Source: Kiritimatiellales bacterium (GTDB taxonomy: Bacteria; Patescibacteriota; Gracilibacteria; Peribacterales; Peribacteraceae). From it: a DNA stretch of 32,962 nt. This document shows, piece by piece, positions 7,067-14,822 of this stretch (its first letter is position 1; the number at the start of each line of letters is the position of its first letter). The DNA lies in contig JAIPIN010000006.1 in assembly GCA_021734665.1 (NCBI GenBank), positions 1 to 32,962 on the forward strand, given 5' to 3'. The notes below the pieces were generated by a model. The model ran no database searches. It was not told the origin of the DNA and was given only the letters and a program-made list of their open reading frames with translations. The translations under genes were made by a program, and so were the position numbers.

Positions 7067-8095
7067 TTACGCCACTGTGTTATTACCAAACAGCTCTTCT
7101 TCAATAGCCCTTGTCTCACCAAACCATTTTGTAAAGAATTCGGTTTCTTTGCCATCTGCGTAACGCTCCTTAAAGTCCTCGAATCGTTCTTCCAAAGGAA
7201 CAACCTCAGTCAGTTTTACTCGTTTATCTGCGTAAAAGAGTAGCTTTTGCTCAATAGTCATATCAGGAGGATTAGGTGTTTTAAACCCGTGTGGTGTGAT
7301 GATTTCTGCAAGCTTTGAATATCCCTGTTCTTGTAGGAAAAGTGAACATCCTTCTTCATGTCCGACATTAGGATATTTCTGTTTTAATTTTTCCCATGTT
7401 TCTTGCGCTTCATTAGAAGCTACTGCGTAAGTAGCATTTGTTCCAATATGAAAATCAAAGAATCTTAATAAATCATGTAATTGCCCCGCTCTCTTGAGAG
7501 CAAGTGAACGCACAATTATGCCATTATTCTTCAAATGCTCTGCGCAGCGTACAGCAAAATTGGCAACTACTTCGCAGTGTTCAATAATATGAGGCTGAAG
7601 CATTGCTTCTTCTCTCCATTGATTTACCTCTTCAGAGGAGGGCAGGGGAATGTCATTGAATGTTATGTTCAAGATTCGTGTGTGATTATCATCTTCTTCC
7701 TCGGATATATTTATTAAGATGGAGTCTGACTGTGTAGATTGTGCAAGTCTGTCGCTCCACTCTATGCATCTAATGCCTTCATGGTCATCAGATGTGGCGA
7801 CTACTTCTTCAGCTTGAGCCTTAGATAATCTAAAAAGATCCATATGCAGCAACTCTCCGTGGCTATTGGTTTTATAGCGTTGTTCAAGTGCATATGTGGG
7901 GCTTGTAAGATGCTCTGAGATGCCAAGCTCTTTGGCAAATCCTTGCAAAAAAGTTGTTTTCCCTACTCCAAGATCTCCTGTAAGAAATAAGGTTACAGGT
8001 GTTGTGTAGAGTGTTTTAGCCAATGATTCACCTGCAAATTTGGTGTTTTTGGCATCAGGAAGCCGTAAAGTGGTATTATCAAATATTGACTCCAT
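7067..8095 (-). CDS. tsaE: TsaE-HD domain fusion protein
   Basis: Residues about 1-150 are TsaE, the ATPase that works with TsaB and TsaD in making the t6A base at position 37 of ANN-reading tRNAs: Walker A GDLGVGKTT, then SPTYALEQRY, LLHMDLFRL and IEWSDRL. Residues about 165-330 form an HD-type phosphohydrolase domain: IIEHCEVV, the metal-binding pair in AGQLHDLLRF, GHEEGC, IITPHG and the distal Asp in FYADKRVKL. TsaE alone is normally about 150 residues, so this is a true fusion with no stop or frame break. The ORF track starts at a TTG; the ATG at 8095 is preferred. A TATAAT on this strand lies 14 nt upstream and overlaps the -10 of the divergent M23 gene. Confidence 0.9.
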   Translation of the reverse strand: MESIFDNTTLRLPDAKNTKFAGESLAKTLYTTPVTLFLTGDLGVGKTTFLQGFAKELGISEHLTSPTYALEQRYKTNSHGELLHMDLFRLSKAQAEEVVATSDDHEGIRCIEWSDRLAQSTQSDSILINISEEEDDNHTRILNITFNDIPLPSSEEVNQWREEAMLQPHIIEHCEVVANFAVRCAEHLKNNGIIVRSLALKRAGQLHDLLRFFDFHIGTNATYAVASNEAQETWEKLKQKYPNVGHEEGCSLFLQEQGYSKLAEIITPHGFKTPNPPDMTIEQKLLFYADKRVKLTEVVPLEERFEDFKERYADGKETEFFTKWFGETRAIEEELFGNNTVA

Positions 8096-8109
8096 GATCA
8101 AAATGTGAT

Positions 8110-8117
8110 ATTATAAT
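8110..8117. promoter_or_regulatory. overlapping divergent -10 boxes
   Basis: The octamer attataat contains TATAAT on both strands (8112-8117 forward, 8110-8115 reverse). It lies in the 44-bp gap between the TsaE-HD gene and the M23 peptidase gene, so the two promoters would compete for one site. Confidence 0.55.
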
Positions 8118-8139
8118 ACGTGAAATAAACATAACAAAC

Positions 8140-9681
8140 ATGCAACTTAGATCTCGCAAACAATTTGGATTTAGTATTAATCCGCTCCATAGCAAGCGGG
8201 AGCCTCATGCATTTCACTATCTTAAAGAGCAGTGGTCGTTTTGGATTGCCACTTTTTCTCTTATTGCCTTCGTGTTGGGGAATATGGTGGGGCAGCATGG
8301 GTTGTATGCATTTTGGGCATCAGTTCTTGGAGAGTTTGATGATAGCTTGATTGTATATACTGGCACAGTTTCTCCTATAGAAAAAGTTCCAGACTATGAA
8401 AAGTGGAGTGCATACGGAGGAAGTGTAGATAACCATACGTATAGGCAAGTGCCCGAAGAAGTTTTAGTCAGCCTTCCTCGTTATAAATCATCTCAGCAAA
8501 AAGAGGTAGATGCACTTCATGGTCATGGTAACGATGTGTATTCGGTTGGTTTCTTGGGATCATACAAAACAGGTGCAGAAGGGGATGGAAGTCATCCAGG
8601 TATAGATATTCGTGTACCAGAGGGGACACCAGTAATTGCGATGGCAAATGGAATTACCACACGAGTGTACGAAGATGCTGGATTTGGTAAGACAATAGTT
8701 GTTCGTCATCCTAATGTTCCAGATCCAAATAATCCTAGTAAGACAACTACATTATTCTCGGTTTATGCTCACTTGAGTGCAATGTACGTAACAGAAGATA
8801 CTATTGTTCACAAAGGCGAACATATTGGTGATAGTGGACAAACAGGATACGCATCTGGTCCTCACCTTCACTTCCAAATTGATCGTGAAGAAGCTCCATG
8901 GCATCCCTACTGGCCGTTTACAGGAGAAGAAGCTAGGCAAGAAGGACTCACTATTGAATCCGCTGTTAATGCAGGACTCTTTAAGTCTCGTGGGTATCTT
9001 TATACAGTAAATTCTATGGTATATGCACAGGCAAGCTATTCACCAGTGGTAGAAGATCAGATTCTAGTAGCAGAATCAGAGAAGAAAGAAGAGAAGCCAA
9101 CAATTGTAGAAACTGTTAAATCCAATGTTGTTAAGCTTTTAGAAGCCGTTGCTTCACGTAGATCAGGTCGTGTTGCACAAATGCTTGCGCGTCGTGATGA
9201 GCGTGCACAAATGAGGCTGGCAAGGCTGGAAGTAGAACAAGTTGCAGAAGTTTCACAGGCAGATCCTGTAGATACAGAGCCTGCGAAAGAGGAAGAGGAG
9301 AAAGTTATCGTTAGCGAAGAAGCAGTTGCAAGTACTTCTCCTTTAGTAGAAGTAGTAACCAAGACTCCAAAGAGTGGAGAGATAACATCTGTTTCTATAT
9401 ATCATGATGGAAACTTCTCTGGAAGGGATTGGGAAACAGTTAGAGTCTCTGTAATAGATGACAATGGAAATACAGTTACAAATAAATCGCCTAGTATGGA
9501 TATTCATTTGCGTACTGCATACGGAGAAGCAGAATTTAATCCATCTGTATTATCTCCTTCAGATTTTAAAGAAGGAGAAGCCGAAGTTCAGATGCTTCCA
9601 CGCGGAAGGCGCACAGTAGTTATTCAGGCGCAGCCATATGGTGTAATTAGTGGACCGATGGCATATGAAGAAGCAGAATGA
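8140..9681 (+). CDS. membrane-anchored M23 (LytM-type) metallopeptidase
   Basis: 513 residues. A single N-terminal membrane segment (about 35-60) anchors a wall-facing domain. The M23 zinc site is visible: His152 and Asp156 in SHPGIDIRVP, His211 in YAHLS and His244 in SGPHLHFQ, so the enzyme should be active in cutting peptidoglycan cross-bridges. Residues about 300-400 are an Arg/Glu-rich, low-complexity linker, and the last 110 residues (TSVSIYHDGNFSG...) look like a beta-sandwich. It ends with TGA, evidence that UGA is a stop here. The gene is divergent from the TsaE-HD gene with shared promoter elements. Confidence 0.9.
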   Translation: MQLRSRKQFGFSINPLHSKREPHAFHYLKEQWSFWIATFSLIAFVLGNMVGQHGLYAFWASVLGEFDDSLIVYTGTVSPIEKVPDYEKWSAYGGSVDNHTYRQVPEEVLVSLPRYKSSQQKEVDALHGHGNDVYSVGFLGSYKTGAEGDGSHPGIDIRVPEGTPVIAMANGITTRVYEDAGFGKTIVVRHPNVPDPNNPSKTTTLFSVYAHLSAMYVTEDTIVHKGEHIGDSGQTGYASGPHLHFQIDREEAPWHPYWPFTGEEARQEGLTIESAVNAGLFKSRGYLYTVNSMVYAQASYSPVVEDQILVAESEKKEEKPTIVETVKSNVVKLLEAVASRRSGRVAQMLARRDERAQMRLARLEVEQVAEVSQADPVDTEPAKEEEEKVIVSEEAVASTSPLVEVVTKTPKSGEITSVSIYHDGNFSGRDWETVRVSVIDDNGNTVTNKSPSMDIHLRTAYGEAEFNPSVLSPSDFKEGEAEVQMLPRGRRTVVIQAQPYGVISGPMAYEEAE

Positions 9682-9733
9682 GGGATGCGTGAGTGGTGAT
9701 GTATATTGGATGAGTGGATAGTTGAATGGTTAA

Positions 9734-9794
9734 ATGGTTGGATGGCTCTAAAGTGGCAACAAGCCTGATAATCGCCTGCGAACCATCCAACCAT
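9734..9794 (-). repeat. tggatgg hairpin element, copy 1 (inverted relative to copy 2)
   Basis: A 12-bp perfect terminal inverted repeat, atggttggatgg...ccatccaaccat, encloses a conserved core (gcaacaagcctgataatcgc on this strand). The reverse complement recurs at 13125-13186. More tggatgg-like words flank it. It fills the gap between the converging M23 and MraY-like genes. Confidence 0.8.
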
Positions 9795-9809
9795 GTAGCC
9801 ATCCAGCCA

Positions 9810-10832
9810 TCATTTCTTTATTGCATATGTCCTCAGCCCAATCATAATCGCAAGCAACACAACAGCTGCCACAAACTTCTCTTGAGTGGATAGAAATAGT
9901 GCGGTTATTCCAAACAAAGATCCAAGTACCGCAGTTAACAAGATTATTTGGCGGTCACTCCATCCTTTTTCTTGTAGCCTGTGATGCAGATGCTCTCCTT
10001 TTATTGTTCCTTTAAGTGGTGATTTACCTTTTAGTATTCGCTGCATAATTACAAGCCCAGAATCTATTAGCGGAACACCTAAGACTAGGAATGCAGTAGC
10101 TACTTTTCCGCCGGCATATAGCGTGAGTACTCCAAGCATCAAACCAAAGAACATAGCGCCTGTGTCGCCCATTAAAACGCGTGGAGGCGGTAAATCAAAG
10201 AGTAAGCATGCGAATGCGATGCCTGCTAAAACAAATGCTACGAGAGCAAGTTCTGGTTGATTAACTCGTTCACTTAAAGCAAGAAAACCAATAGTAACAA
10301 AGCCAATTGTAGAGAGTGTGCTTACTTGCCCTGATATTCCATCAAACCAATTTAATGCATTAATAGTAAGACCTAGCCACATAATTGTGAATATTCCGCT
10401 CCAGAAGGGTAGTGGACCAAATCCCGAGGTCATAATATCAAGCGTATCCAGTTTAAGAATTCCGCCGAGTGGATTTGTAATTGTGTAAATGCGAGAGCCA
10501 GTTGCAAAGATTATAAATGCGATAATGATTTGAATTGTTAAACGCATCCACGAGGGCAGAGGAGTGCGATCGTCCATAAAGCTATAAATTCCCAGAATAC
10601 CGATTGCACCTATAACACCTAATGATTGTTTTGATGTTTGTTCGATTACTAAAAAGAAAACAATAAAAATTATGATAGCTAGAATTCCTGTGGGGTAGGG
10701 GATGCGCGCTCGAGTTAATCCATAACGTTCAGGAAAATCAAGCAGGTTCCATTTTGGAAATAATTTGATGGCAATCAGGTGCAGCAGGAAGCAGAATACA
10801 AAGGCCAATATAGGAAACAATACAAGAGCCAT
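9810..10832 (-). CDS. MraY/WecA-type phospho-sugar transferase (glycosyltransferase family 4)
   Basis: Transfers a sugar-1-phosphate from a UDP-sugar to undecaprenyl phosphate at the inner face of the membrane. The 340 residues contain about ten membrane segments and the family motifs: MDDRTPLPSW (Asp87-Asp88), NALNWFDGISG (158-168), VLMGDTGAMFFG (220-231) and the cytoplasmic GEHLHHRLQEKGWSDRQ (279-295). The His-rich HLHHRL loop is more typical of WecA/TagO enzymes than of MraY, so teichoic-acid-like or exopolysaccharide initiation is as likely as lipid I synthesis. No mur genes are nearby to decide. Confidence 0.9.
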   Translation of the reverse strand: MALVLFPILAFVFCFLLHLIAIKLFPKWNLLDFPERYGLTRARIPYPTGILAIIIFIVFFLVIEQTSKQSLGVIGAIGILGIYSFMDDRTPLPSWMRLTIQIIIAFIIFATGSRIYTITNPLGGILKLDTLDIMTSGFGPLPFWSGIFTIMWLGLTINALNWFDGISGQVSTLSTIGFVTIGFLALSERVNQPELALVAFVLAGIAFACLLFDLPPPRVLMGDTGAMFFGLMLGVLTLYAGGKVATAFLVLGVPLIDSGLVIMQRILKGKSPLKGTIKGEHLHHRLQEKGWSDRQIILLTAVLGSLFGITALFLSTQEKFVAAVVLLAIMIGLRTYAIKK

Positions 10833-10913
10833 TTTGTAGTATCATATCAGAACAATATTCCAATATCTCACTATACTAATATTCTATTAATCCAATATTC
10901 TAATATTCTATTC

Positions 10914-11270
10914 ATGACCCGTCCCAGATTATCCACAACGCGTGAACTATATGGAATTATTGGAAAGATTCCTGATGCTGGCAAATTGCAGTCAAAGTGG
11001 AATAAATTTTTTGAAAAAGAAGGAATGGATGCCTTTATGGATAAATATCCAACAAATGTGGATCAGCTACCAGCACGCTTGAGCGAGATGTTTCATTTTG
11101 ATAGGCGTGCGTACATAGTTGGAGCAGATTTGCAGGAGGCAATTATTCCACTATTGGATGAAGTGGAAAAAGAAGCCTTAGAGCAAGGGAGAGTAGAAGT
11201 GGTTATAAACAAGAATGGCGTTATGAAGGGGTACATAGAAATAGAATCATTTTCGTTGACTTTGGCCTAG
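10914..11270 (+). CDS. stand-alone, degenerate AroE (shikimate dehydrogenase) substrate-binding domain
   Basis: From ATG 10914 the protein is 118 residues. Its order of elements follows the N-terminal domain of shikimate dehydrogenase: LYGIIGKIP (AroE 'YgliG-Pi'), then KWNKFFEKEGMDAFM ('hN-aF---gld--y'), QEAIIPLLDEVEKEALEQGRVEVVINKNGVMKGY ('KeavipLlDev---A--iGAVNtvv---g-l-Gyntd'). The catalytic-Lys segment NVT-PHK is replaced by YIVGADLQ, the SLSP motif is gone, and the NAD-binding half is absent. It therefore cannot be a working dehydrogenase; it may bind a ligand or be a fossil. The upstream start in the ORF track overlaps the MraY-like gene and is rejected. Confidence 0.65.
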   Translation: MTRPRLSTTRELYGIIGKIPDAGKLQSKWNKFFEKEGMDAFMDKYPTNVDQLPARLSEMFHFDRRAYIVGADLQEAIIPLLDEVEKEALEQGRVEVVINKNGVMKGYIEIESFSLTLA

Positions 11271-11292
11271 CTAGGATGAAAATAAATATATA

Positions 11293-11422
11293 ACTCAACC
11301 AGTAGCCACGTGTTCGGTTGAGTTCTGCGCGGATTCCTTTTCATGGCATTCCCATGCTATTCGAGACTCAGTTCTCCCGTGGGAGGGCAATGAGCTTAAA
11401 AGGGATCCGCGCTCCTTTTTTT
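11293..11422 (+). ncRNA. structured RNA candidate A with terminator
   Basis: Within a 625-bp gene-free stretch. An 8-bp hairpin ACTCAACC/GGTTGAGT is followed by an 11-bp closing stem GCGCGGATTCC/GGGATCCGCGC around two inner hairpins (catgg/ccatg and ctccc/gggag), and then seven T's. A weak TTGACT with an A-rich -10 lies upstream, inside the end of the preceding gene. The closing stem resembles that of candidate B next to it. No Rfam family is recognised by eye. Confidence 0.5.
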
Positions 11423-11469
11423 AAAGTTAAGCTATTGACGAAATTGTTTACTAGTGCAGAATTAAATTA

Positions 11470-11647
11470 GTCCCCATCTTGACTAACCCCGACCTAGTTT
11501 TGAAGCGAGCTACAGCAAAACTAGGCCACCCTGCAATTTAGTTGCGCGACGTCTTGCAGGGATCTTGGGACGCGGATCCTATATTGCCAAATTCTAGTCG
11601 GGGACTACGGCAATCCTTACCCTTGGGGTCCGCGCCCCTTTCTTTAA
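11470..11647 (+). ncRNA. structured RNA candidate B
   Basis: Nested perfect stems: TAGTCCCC (11468) with GGGGACTA (11600), a 9-bp CCTAGTTTT/AAAACTAGG, an 8-bp CCCTGCAA/TTGCAGGG, and a last stem CGCGGATCC/GGGTCCGCG followed by cccctttcttt. TTGACG (11435) and a weak CAGAAT 16 bp later could be its promoter. The last stem matches that of candidate A. The ORF at 11542-11730 runs through these stems and looks like a shadow. Confidence 0.5.
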
Positions 11648-11664
11648 CGTTAAAAAAGGTGGCC

Positions 11665-11689
11665 CGGACAACTAGAAAGTTGTTGTCCG
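11665..11689. terminator. CGGACAAC/GTTGTCCG hairpin
   Basis: An 8-bp perfect stem with a 9-nt loop. On the minus strand it is followed, after ggccacc, by six T's. It could end a minus-strand transcript or be part of the pgk leader. The rest of 11690-11880 shows only weak pairing (gctgaat/gattcggc). Confidence 0.35.
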
Positions 11690-11880
11690 AGCCGAGCCCG
11701 ACCCCAGTCGAAAATGAGTTAGCTGAATGACTGAGTCATTATGATCCTAGTGATTCGGCTGAGATCTCGAGAATTTTCCTCTTATTTAACTCTGAAGTCA
11801 AGTTATCTGTACAAAAAATCATCTAAATCAAGCGATTATTTAACATCACAATAACTCAATTCACAGAGTGGCAATAGCGA

Positions 11881-11889
11881 TGGTAAACT
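11881..11889 (+). promoter_or_regulatory. extended -10 (TGGTAAACT) of pgk
   Basis: TGG-TAAACT ends 6 nt before the pgk ATG and no Shine-Dalgarno is present, so pgk is probably read from a leaderless mRNA. Confidence 0.55.
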
Positions 11890-11895
11890 TAAGTC

Positions 11896-13095
11896 ATGAC
11901 AAACTACTCATTACTTACAGAAGCAGAAATATCTGGTAAACGTGTACTACTTCGTGCGGGCTTTGATGTACCAATGAAAGACGGCGAGGTGGTAGATACT
12001 TCTCGTATTGAATCTATTGTTCCTACAATGAAATATATTTTAGATAAAGGAGCATCACTTATTATTATGGCCCACCAAGGGCGTCCAAAAGGGGAGCGTG
12101 TGCCCGAACTAAGCCAAAAACCACTTGCTCCAATTATCGGAAAATTATTGGGAGTAGAAGTTAAATTTGTAGATGAATGCTCAGGGCCAAGAGCACAAGA
12201 AGCATCTAAATCACTTAAATCTGGTGAGGTATTGCTACTGGAAAATTTGCGTTACGATACAAGAGAAAAGAAAAACGATCCAGAGTTTGCCAAAGAGCTA
12301 GCTCAACTTGCAGATCTTTATGTGAACGACGCTTTCCCAAACTGCCACCGTGCACATGCGAGTGTGGTAGGAGTTACTGAGCATCTTCCATCATATATGG
12401 GTTTGCAACTTCAGAAGGAAGTAGAGAATTTATCGGAGGTTAGAGACAATGCTCTGCACCCACTTACATTGATAATTAGTGGAGCAAAAATGGAAACCAA
12501 AGTTCCGGTAGCCGAGGCATTTTTGGATAGAGGTGAAAACATTCTAGTAGGAGGATGCATTGCAAATACTTTTTTACTTGCAGACGAAAAAGATATTGCA
12601 AAATCAAAGTGTCAGACAGACCAAGTATCAAAAGCAAAAGAAATTCTTGCGGCTAGCAAAGCTGCAGAAAATGCAACGGTTCATCTTCCTTCGCACATAG
12701 TAGTAGCGAGTGAGCTTTCTGAAGATTCAGATGCAGAAGATGTATCTGTTGATCAGATTGGAAAAGATAGATGTATTTTTGATATAGGAGCAAAGACTGC
12801 AGCATCTTATGCAGAAATAATTAAGGCATCTAAAATGATTGTGTGGAATGGACCAGTTGGTGTGTACGAGATAGATCAATTCTCAAACGGGACAAAAGCT
12901 ATTGCTCGTGCAATTGCAGAAGCTACAAGCAATGGAGCAAAGTCTTATATCGGAGGAGGGGATACCATCGATTTTCACACACGCAATTCGGAGTATTCTT
13001 TAGATGCTTATACTTTTGCGAGTACAGGTGGGGGAGCGATGCTCGAATTTATTTCTGGTGGAGAGTTGCCAGCGTTAGAAGTGTTACGAAAATAG
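11896..13095 (+). CDS. pgk: phosphoglycerate kinase
   Basis: Catalyses the ATP-yielding step from 1,3-bisphosphoglycerate to 3-phosphoglycerate in glycolysis. 399 residues, normal length. Visible motifs: AHQGRPKG (His61, Arg64), LLLENLRY, YVNDAFPNCHRAHASVVG, GAKMETKVPV, MIVWNGPVGVYE and GGGDTIDF. The substrate-binding motif usually written RVDFNVP reads RAGFDVP here (residues 20-26), so the Asp corresponding to yeast Asp23 is Gly and Asn25 is Asp. The hinge and nucleotide motifs are intact. The gene stands alone; GAPDH and triose-phosphate isomerase are not adjacent. Start chosen at the ATG with a -10 just upstream. Confidence 0.96.
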   Translation: MTNYSLLTEAEISGKRVLLRAGFDVPMKDGEVVDTSRIESIVPTMKYILDKGASLIIMAHQGRPKGERVPELSQKPLAPIIGKLLGVEVKFVDECSGPRAQEASKSLKSGEVLLLENLRYDTREKKNDPEFAKELAQLADLYVNDAFPNCHRAHASVVGVTEHLPSYMGLQLQKEVENLSEVRDNALHPLTLIISGAKMETKVPVAEAFLDRGENILVGGCIANTFLLADEKDIAKSKCQTDQVSKAKEILAASKAAENATVHLPSHIVVASELSEDSDAEDVSVDQIGKDRCIFDIGAKTAASYAEIIKASKMIVWNGPVGVYEIDQFSNGTKAIARAIAEATSNGAKSYIGGGDTIDFHTRNSEYSLDAYTFASTGGGAMLEFISGGELPALEVLRK

Positions 13096-13124
13096 CGAAG
13101 AGTTTTTTATAGCTGAATGGCTAT

Positions 13125-13186
13125 ATGGTTGGATGGTTCGCAGGCGACTATCAGACCTGTTGCCACTTTAGTAGCCATCCAACCAT
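13125..13186 (+). repeat. tggatgg hairpin element, copy 2
   Basis: Same element as 9734-9794 in the opposite orientation: atggttggatgg and ccatccaaccat termini around gcaggcgactatcagacctg. It lies between pgk and the baseplate-J-like gene and creates the spurious N-terminal extension of that ORF. Confidence 0.8.
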
Positions 13187-13232
13187 CCAGCTATCCAACC
13201 ATTATTTATTTAAGATATACTCCATTTCGCCC

Positions 13233-14816
13233 ATGCTAACCGTAGCCATTCCTAACGAAGGCGAATCGTGGAGCGCGTTTGCGCGACGCATTCAAGATAC
13301 AGACGGAGACGTTCTGGTGATATTGCCTTCGGCGGAACAGATGCTTCCTCCAATCGATGAGAAGGCTAAACAAGCTTTTTTCCATGTGTGTGCTGATCAA
13401 ACTGATCGTATTCAAATTGCAACTTTTAAGCGATCATTCCAGCTCCAAGCGCATGCTCAGGGTATAGATGTTCTTGATAAAATAAGTGATGTTCGTAATG
13501 AACTAGAGGGTCATCCAGGTACAGATGAGGCACTTAGAGCGCTTTCTCCACATGTGTGGAAGCAGCAGTTACGCTCAAGTTTGCAGTCTATGGGACTTTT
13601 GTCATTGCCTAAACTGCGTATTTGGATTTTGATTTTTGTGAGTGGTTTTTTATTCTTCTTTGTTGTATTTAAATTACTACCTTCTGCAGATGTTCTTGTA
13701 TCTCCAAGAGGAGATGCTATTAGTCAAACAGTAAATATATTTCTAGTGCAATCTGGAGCAACACTAGAGGCATCGCCGCGTGTGCGCACACTAGATTTAG
13801 TACCTCTTACAGTTACAGTAGAGCGCACGCTAACATTCGATCAAATCAGCAAAGACTTTATTGGTCAGAGTGCGAATGTGGCAATGACGATAGTTAACAA
13901 ATCAAATGAGGAATATCAATTGCGCAAAGGATCAAGGCTTGCAAATCAAGCTGGTATGGTTTTTAGATTAGCAGAACAAGTAATTGTATTTGCAGGGGAA
14001 GAAGTAACAGTTAAAGCAACCGCAGATGATATTGATCTTTATGGAGAAATAATTGGAGAACGTGGAAATGTACCTGCAGGACTTAAGTGGGAATTCCCAG
14101 GGCTAGATGAAAATGAGAGAAAAGAAATATATGGTGAGAATCGCGTATCAGCACAAGGAGGTACAACAGCGCATACAACTGTATTAAAAGAAAAAGATAT
14201 TAATTTAGCAGAAAAACAACTTAAACAAGATTTGATGACAACTGCCAATCAGATGTTGGATGAGGAGTTATTACTTTTTAATTCAACAAACAAAAATCAA
14301 CAGATGGAGCGTTTGTACTATGATGAATTCACAAGTGCCACATTTTCTGGATTTGTACTACCTACGCAATTTATAGGTGAGCCCATTACTTCGGTGCCTG
14401 TATCTGGAACTATTTCTTATACCGCATATGCATACAACAAACATGCCGCAATGGATATGTTATACGAGGAGCTAATAAATCACGTAGGAGATGGCAGAAG
14501 ACTTATAGAGGAATCAATTACTGTTGATAGGCTTGTGCATCACGTTATTGATTATGCTGACGATCTTTCTTGGATAAAGCTTACAGTAGATTTAACTGGT
14601 AGAGAACAATATGTACTAGATCCATTAACTCCATTTGGTGCACATTTTGCAATGAATATACGAGAAATTGTGTCAGGTACAACTAAAGACGAAGCAGAAC
14701 GAATCGTTAAAAATTTACCAGAAGTTGATAATGCCGAAATAAGACTTTGGCCACCTTGGGCAAACATGTTGCCGGATAATCCGTCACAGATTTCTATTAC
14801 CCCGATGGGGGATTAA
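13233..14816 (+). CDS. membrane-anchored baseplate J/gp47-like protein
   Basis: From ATG 13233 the protein has 527 residues. A cytoplasmic N-terminal part of about 130 residues is followed by one membrane segment (WILIFVSGFLFFFVVF, about 139-154). The outer part contains 'lrkGsrLanqaGmvFRLaeqV' and 'VTVKATADD...GERGNVPAG', a pattern shared with baseplate-J-like domains of contractile injection machines, which occur in single-pass proteins of many CPR genomes. The C-terminal 'EAErIvknLPeVdnAEIrLWPpWanmlP' matches the usual end of that CPR group. The job is unknown; a cell-surface or envelope role is inferred. The ORF-track start lies in a hairpin repeat and is rejected. A TATACT box lies 11 nt before the ATG. 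The last 31 bp recur at 15225. Confidence 0.7.
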   Translation: MLTVAIPNEGESWSAFARRIQDTDGDVLVILPSAEQMLPPIDEKAKQAFFHVCADQTDRIQIATFKRSFQLQAHAQGIDVLDKISDVRNELEGHPGTDEALRALSPHVWKQQLRSSLQSMGLLSLPKLRIWILIFVSGFLFFFVVFKLLPSADVLVSPRGDAISQTVNIFLVQSGATLEASPRVRTLDLVPLTVTVERTLTFDQISKDFIGQSANVAMTIVNKSNEEYQLRKGSRLANQAGMVFRLAEQVIVFAGEEVTVKATADDIDLYGEIIGERGNVPAGLKWEFPGLDENERKEIYGENRVSAQGGTTAHTTVLKEKDINLAEKQLKQDLMTTANQMLDEELLLFNSTNKNQQMERLYYDEFTSATFSGFVLPTQFIGEPITSVPVSGTISYTAYAYNKHAAMDMLYEELINHVGDGRRLIEESITVDRLVHHVIDYADDLSWIKLTVDLTGREQYVLDPLTPFGAHFAMNIREIVSGTTKDEAERIVKNLPEVDNAEIRLWPPWANMLPDNPSQISITPMGD

Positions 14817-14817
14817 C
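14787..14817 (+). repeat. direct repeat: 3' end of the baseplate-J-like gene (copy 1)
   Basis: cagatttctattaccccgat followed by gggggattaac, the last codons and stop of the gene. A near-identical copy lies at 15225-15260 and the two flank one small gene. Confidence 0.75.
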
Positions 14818-14822
14818 TTTGT

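Noticed and set aside
9679-9681. Alternative genetic code with UGA as Gly
   Set aside because: Genes end at TGA at the expected lengths and no in-frame TGA interrupts conserved proteins.
10779-10913. N-terminal extension of the AroE-like ORF
   Set aside because: It overlaps the MraY-like gene and translates AT-rich intergenic DNA; the homologous part starts after ATG 10914.
11542-11730. 62-aa ORF in the stretch before pgk
   Set aside because: It runs through perfect RNA stems of candidate B and has no -10 in the position used by other genes; Pro/Ser-rich random composition.
13125-13232. N-terminal extension of the baseplate-J-like ORF
   Set aside because: It lies within the tggatgg hairpin repeat; a TATACT box precedes ATG 13233.
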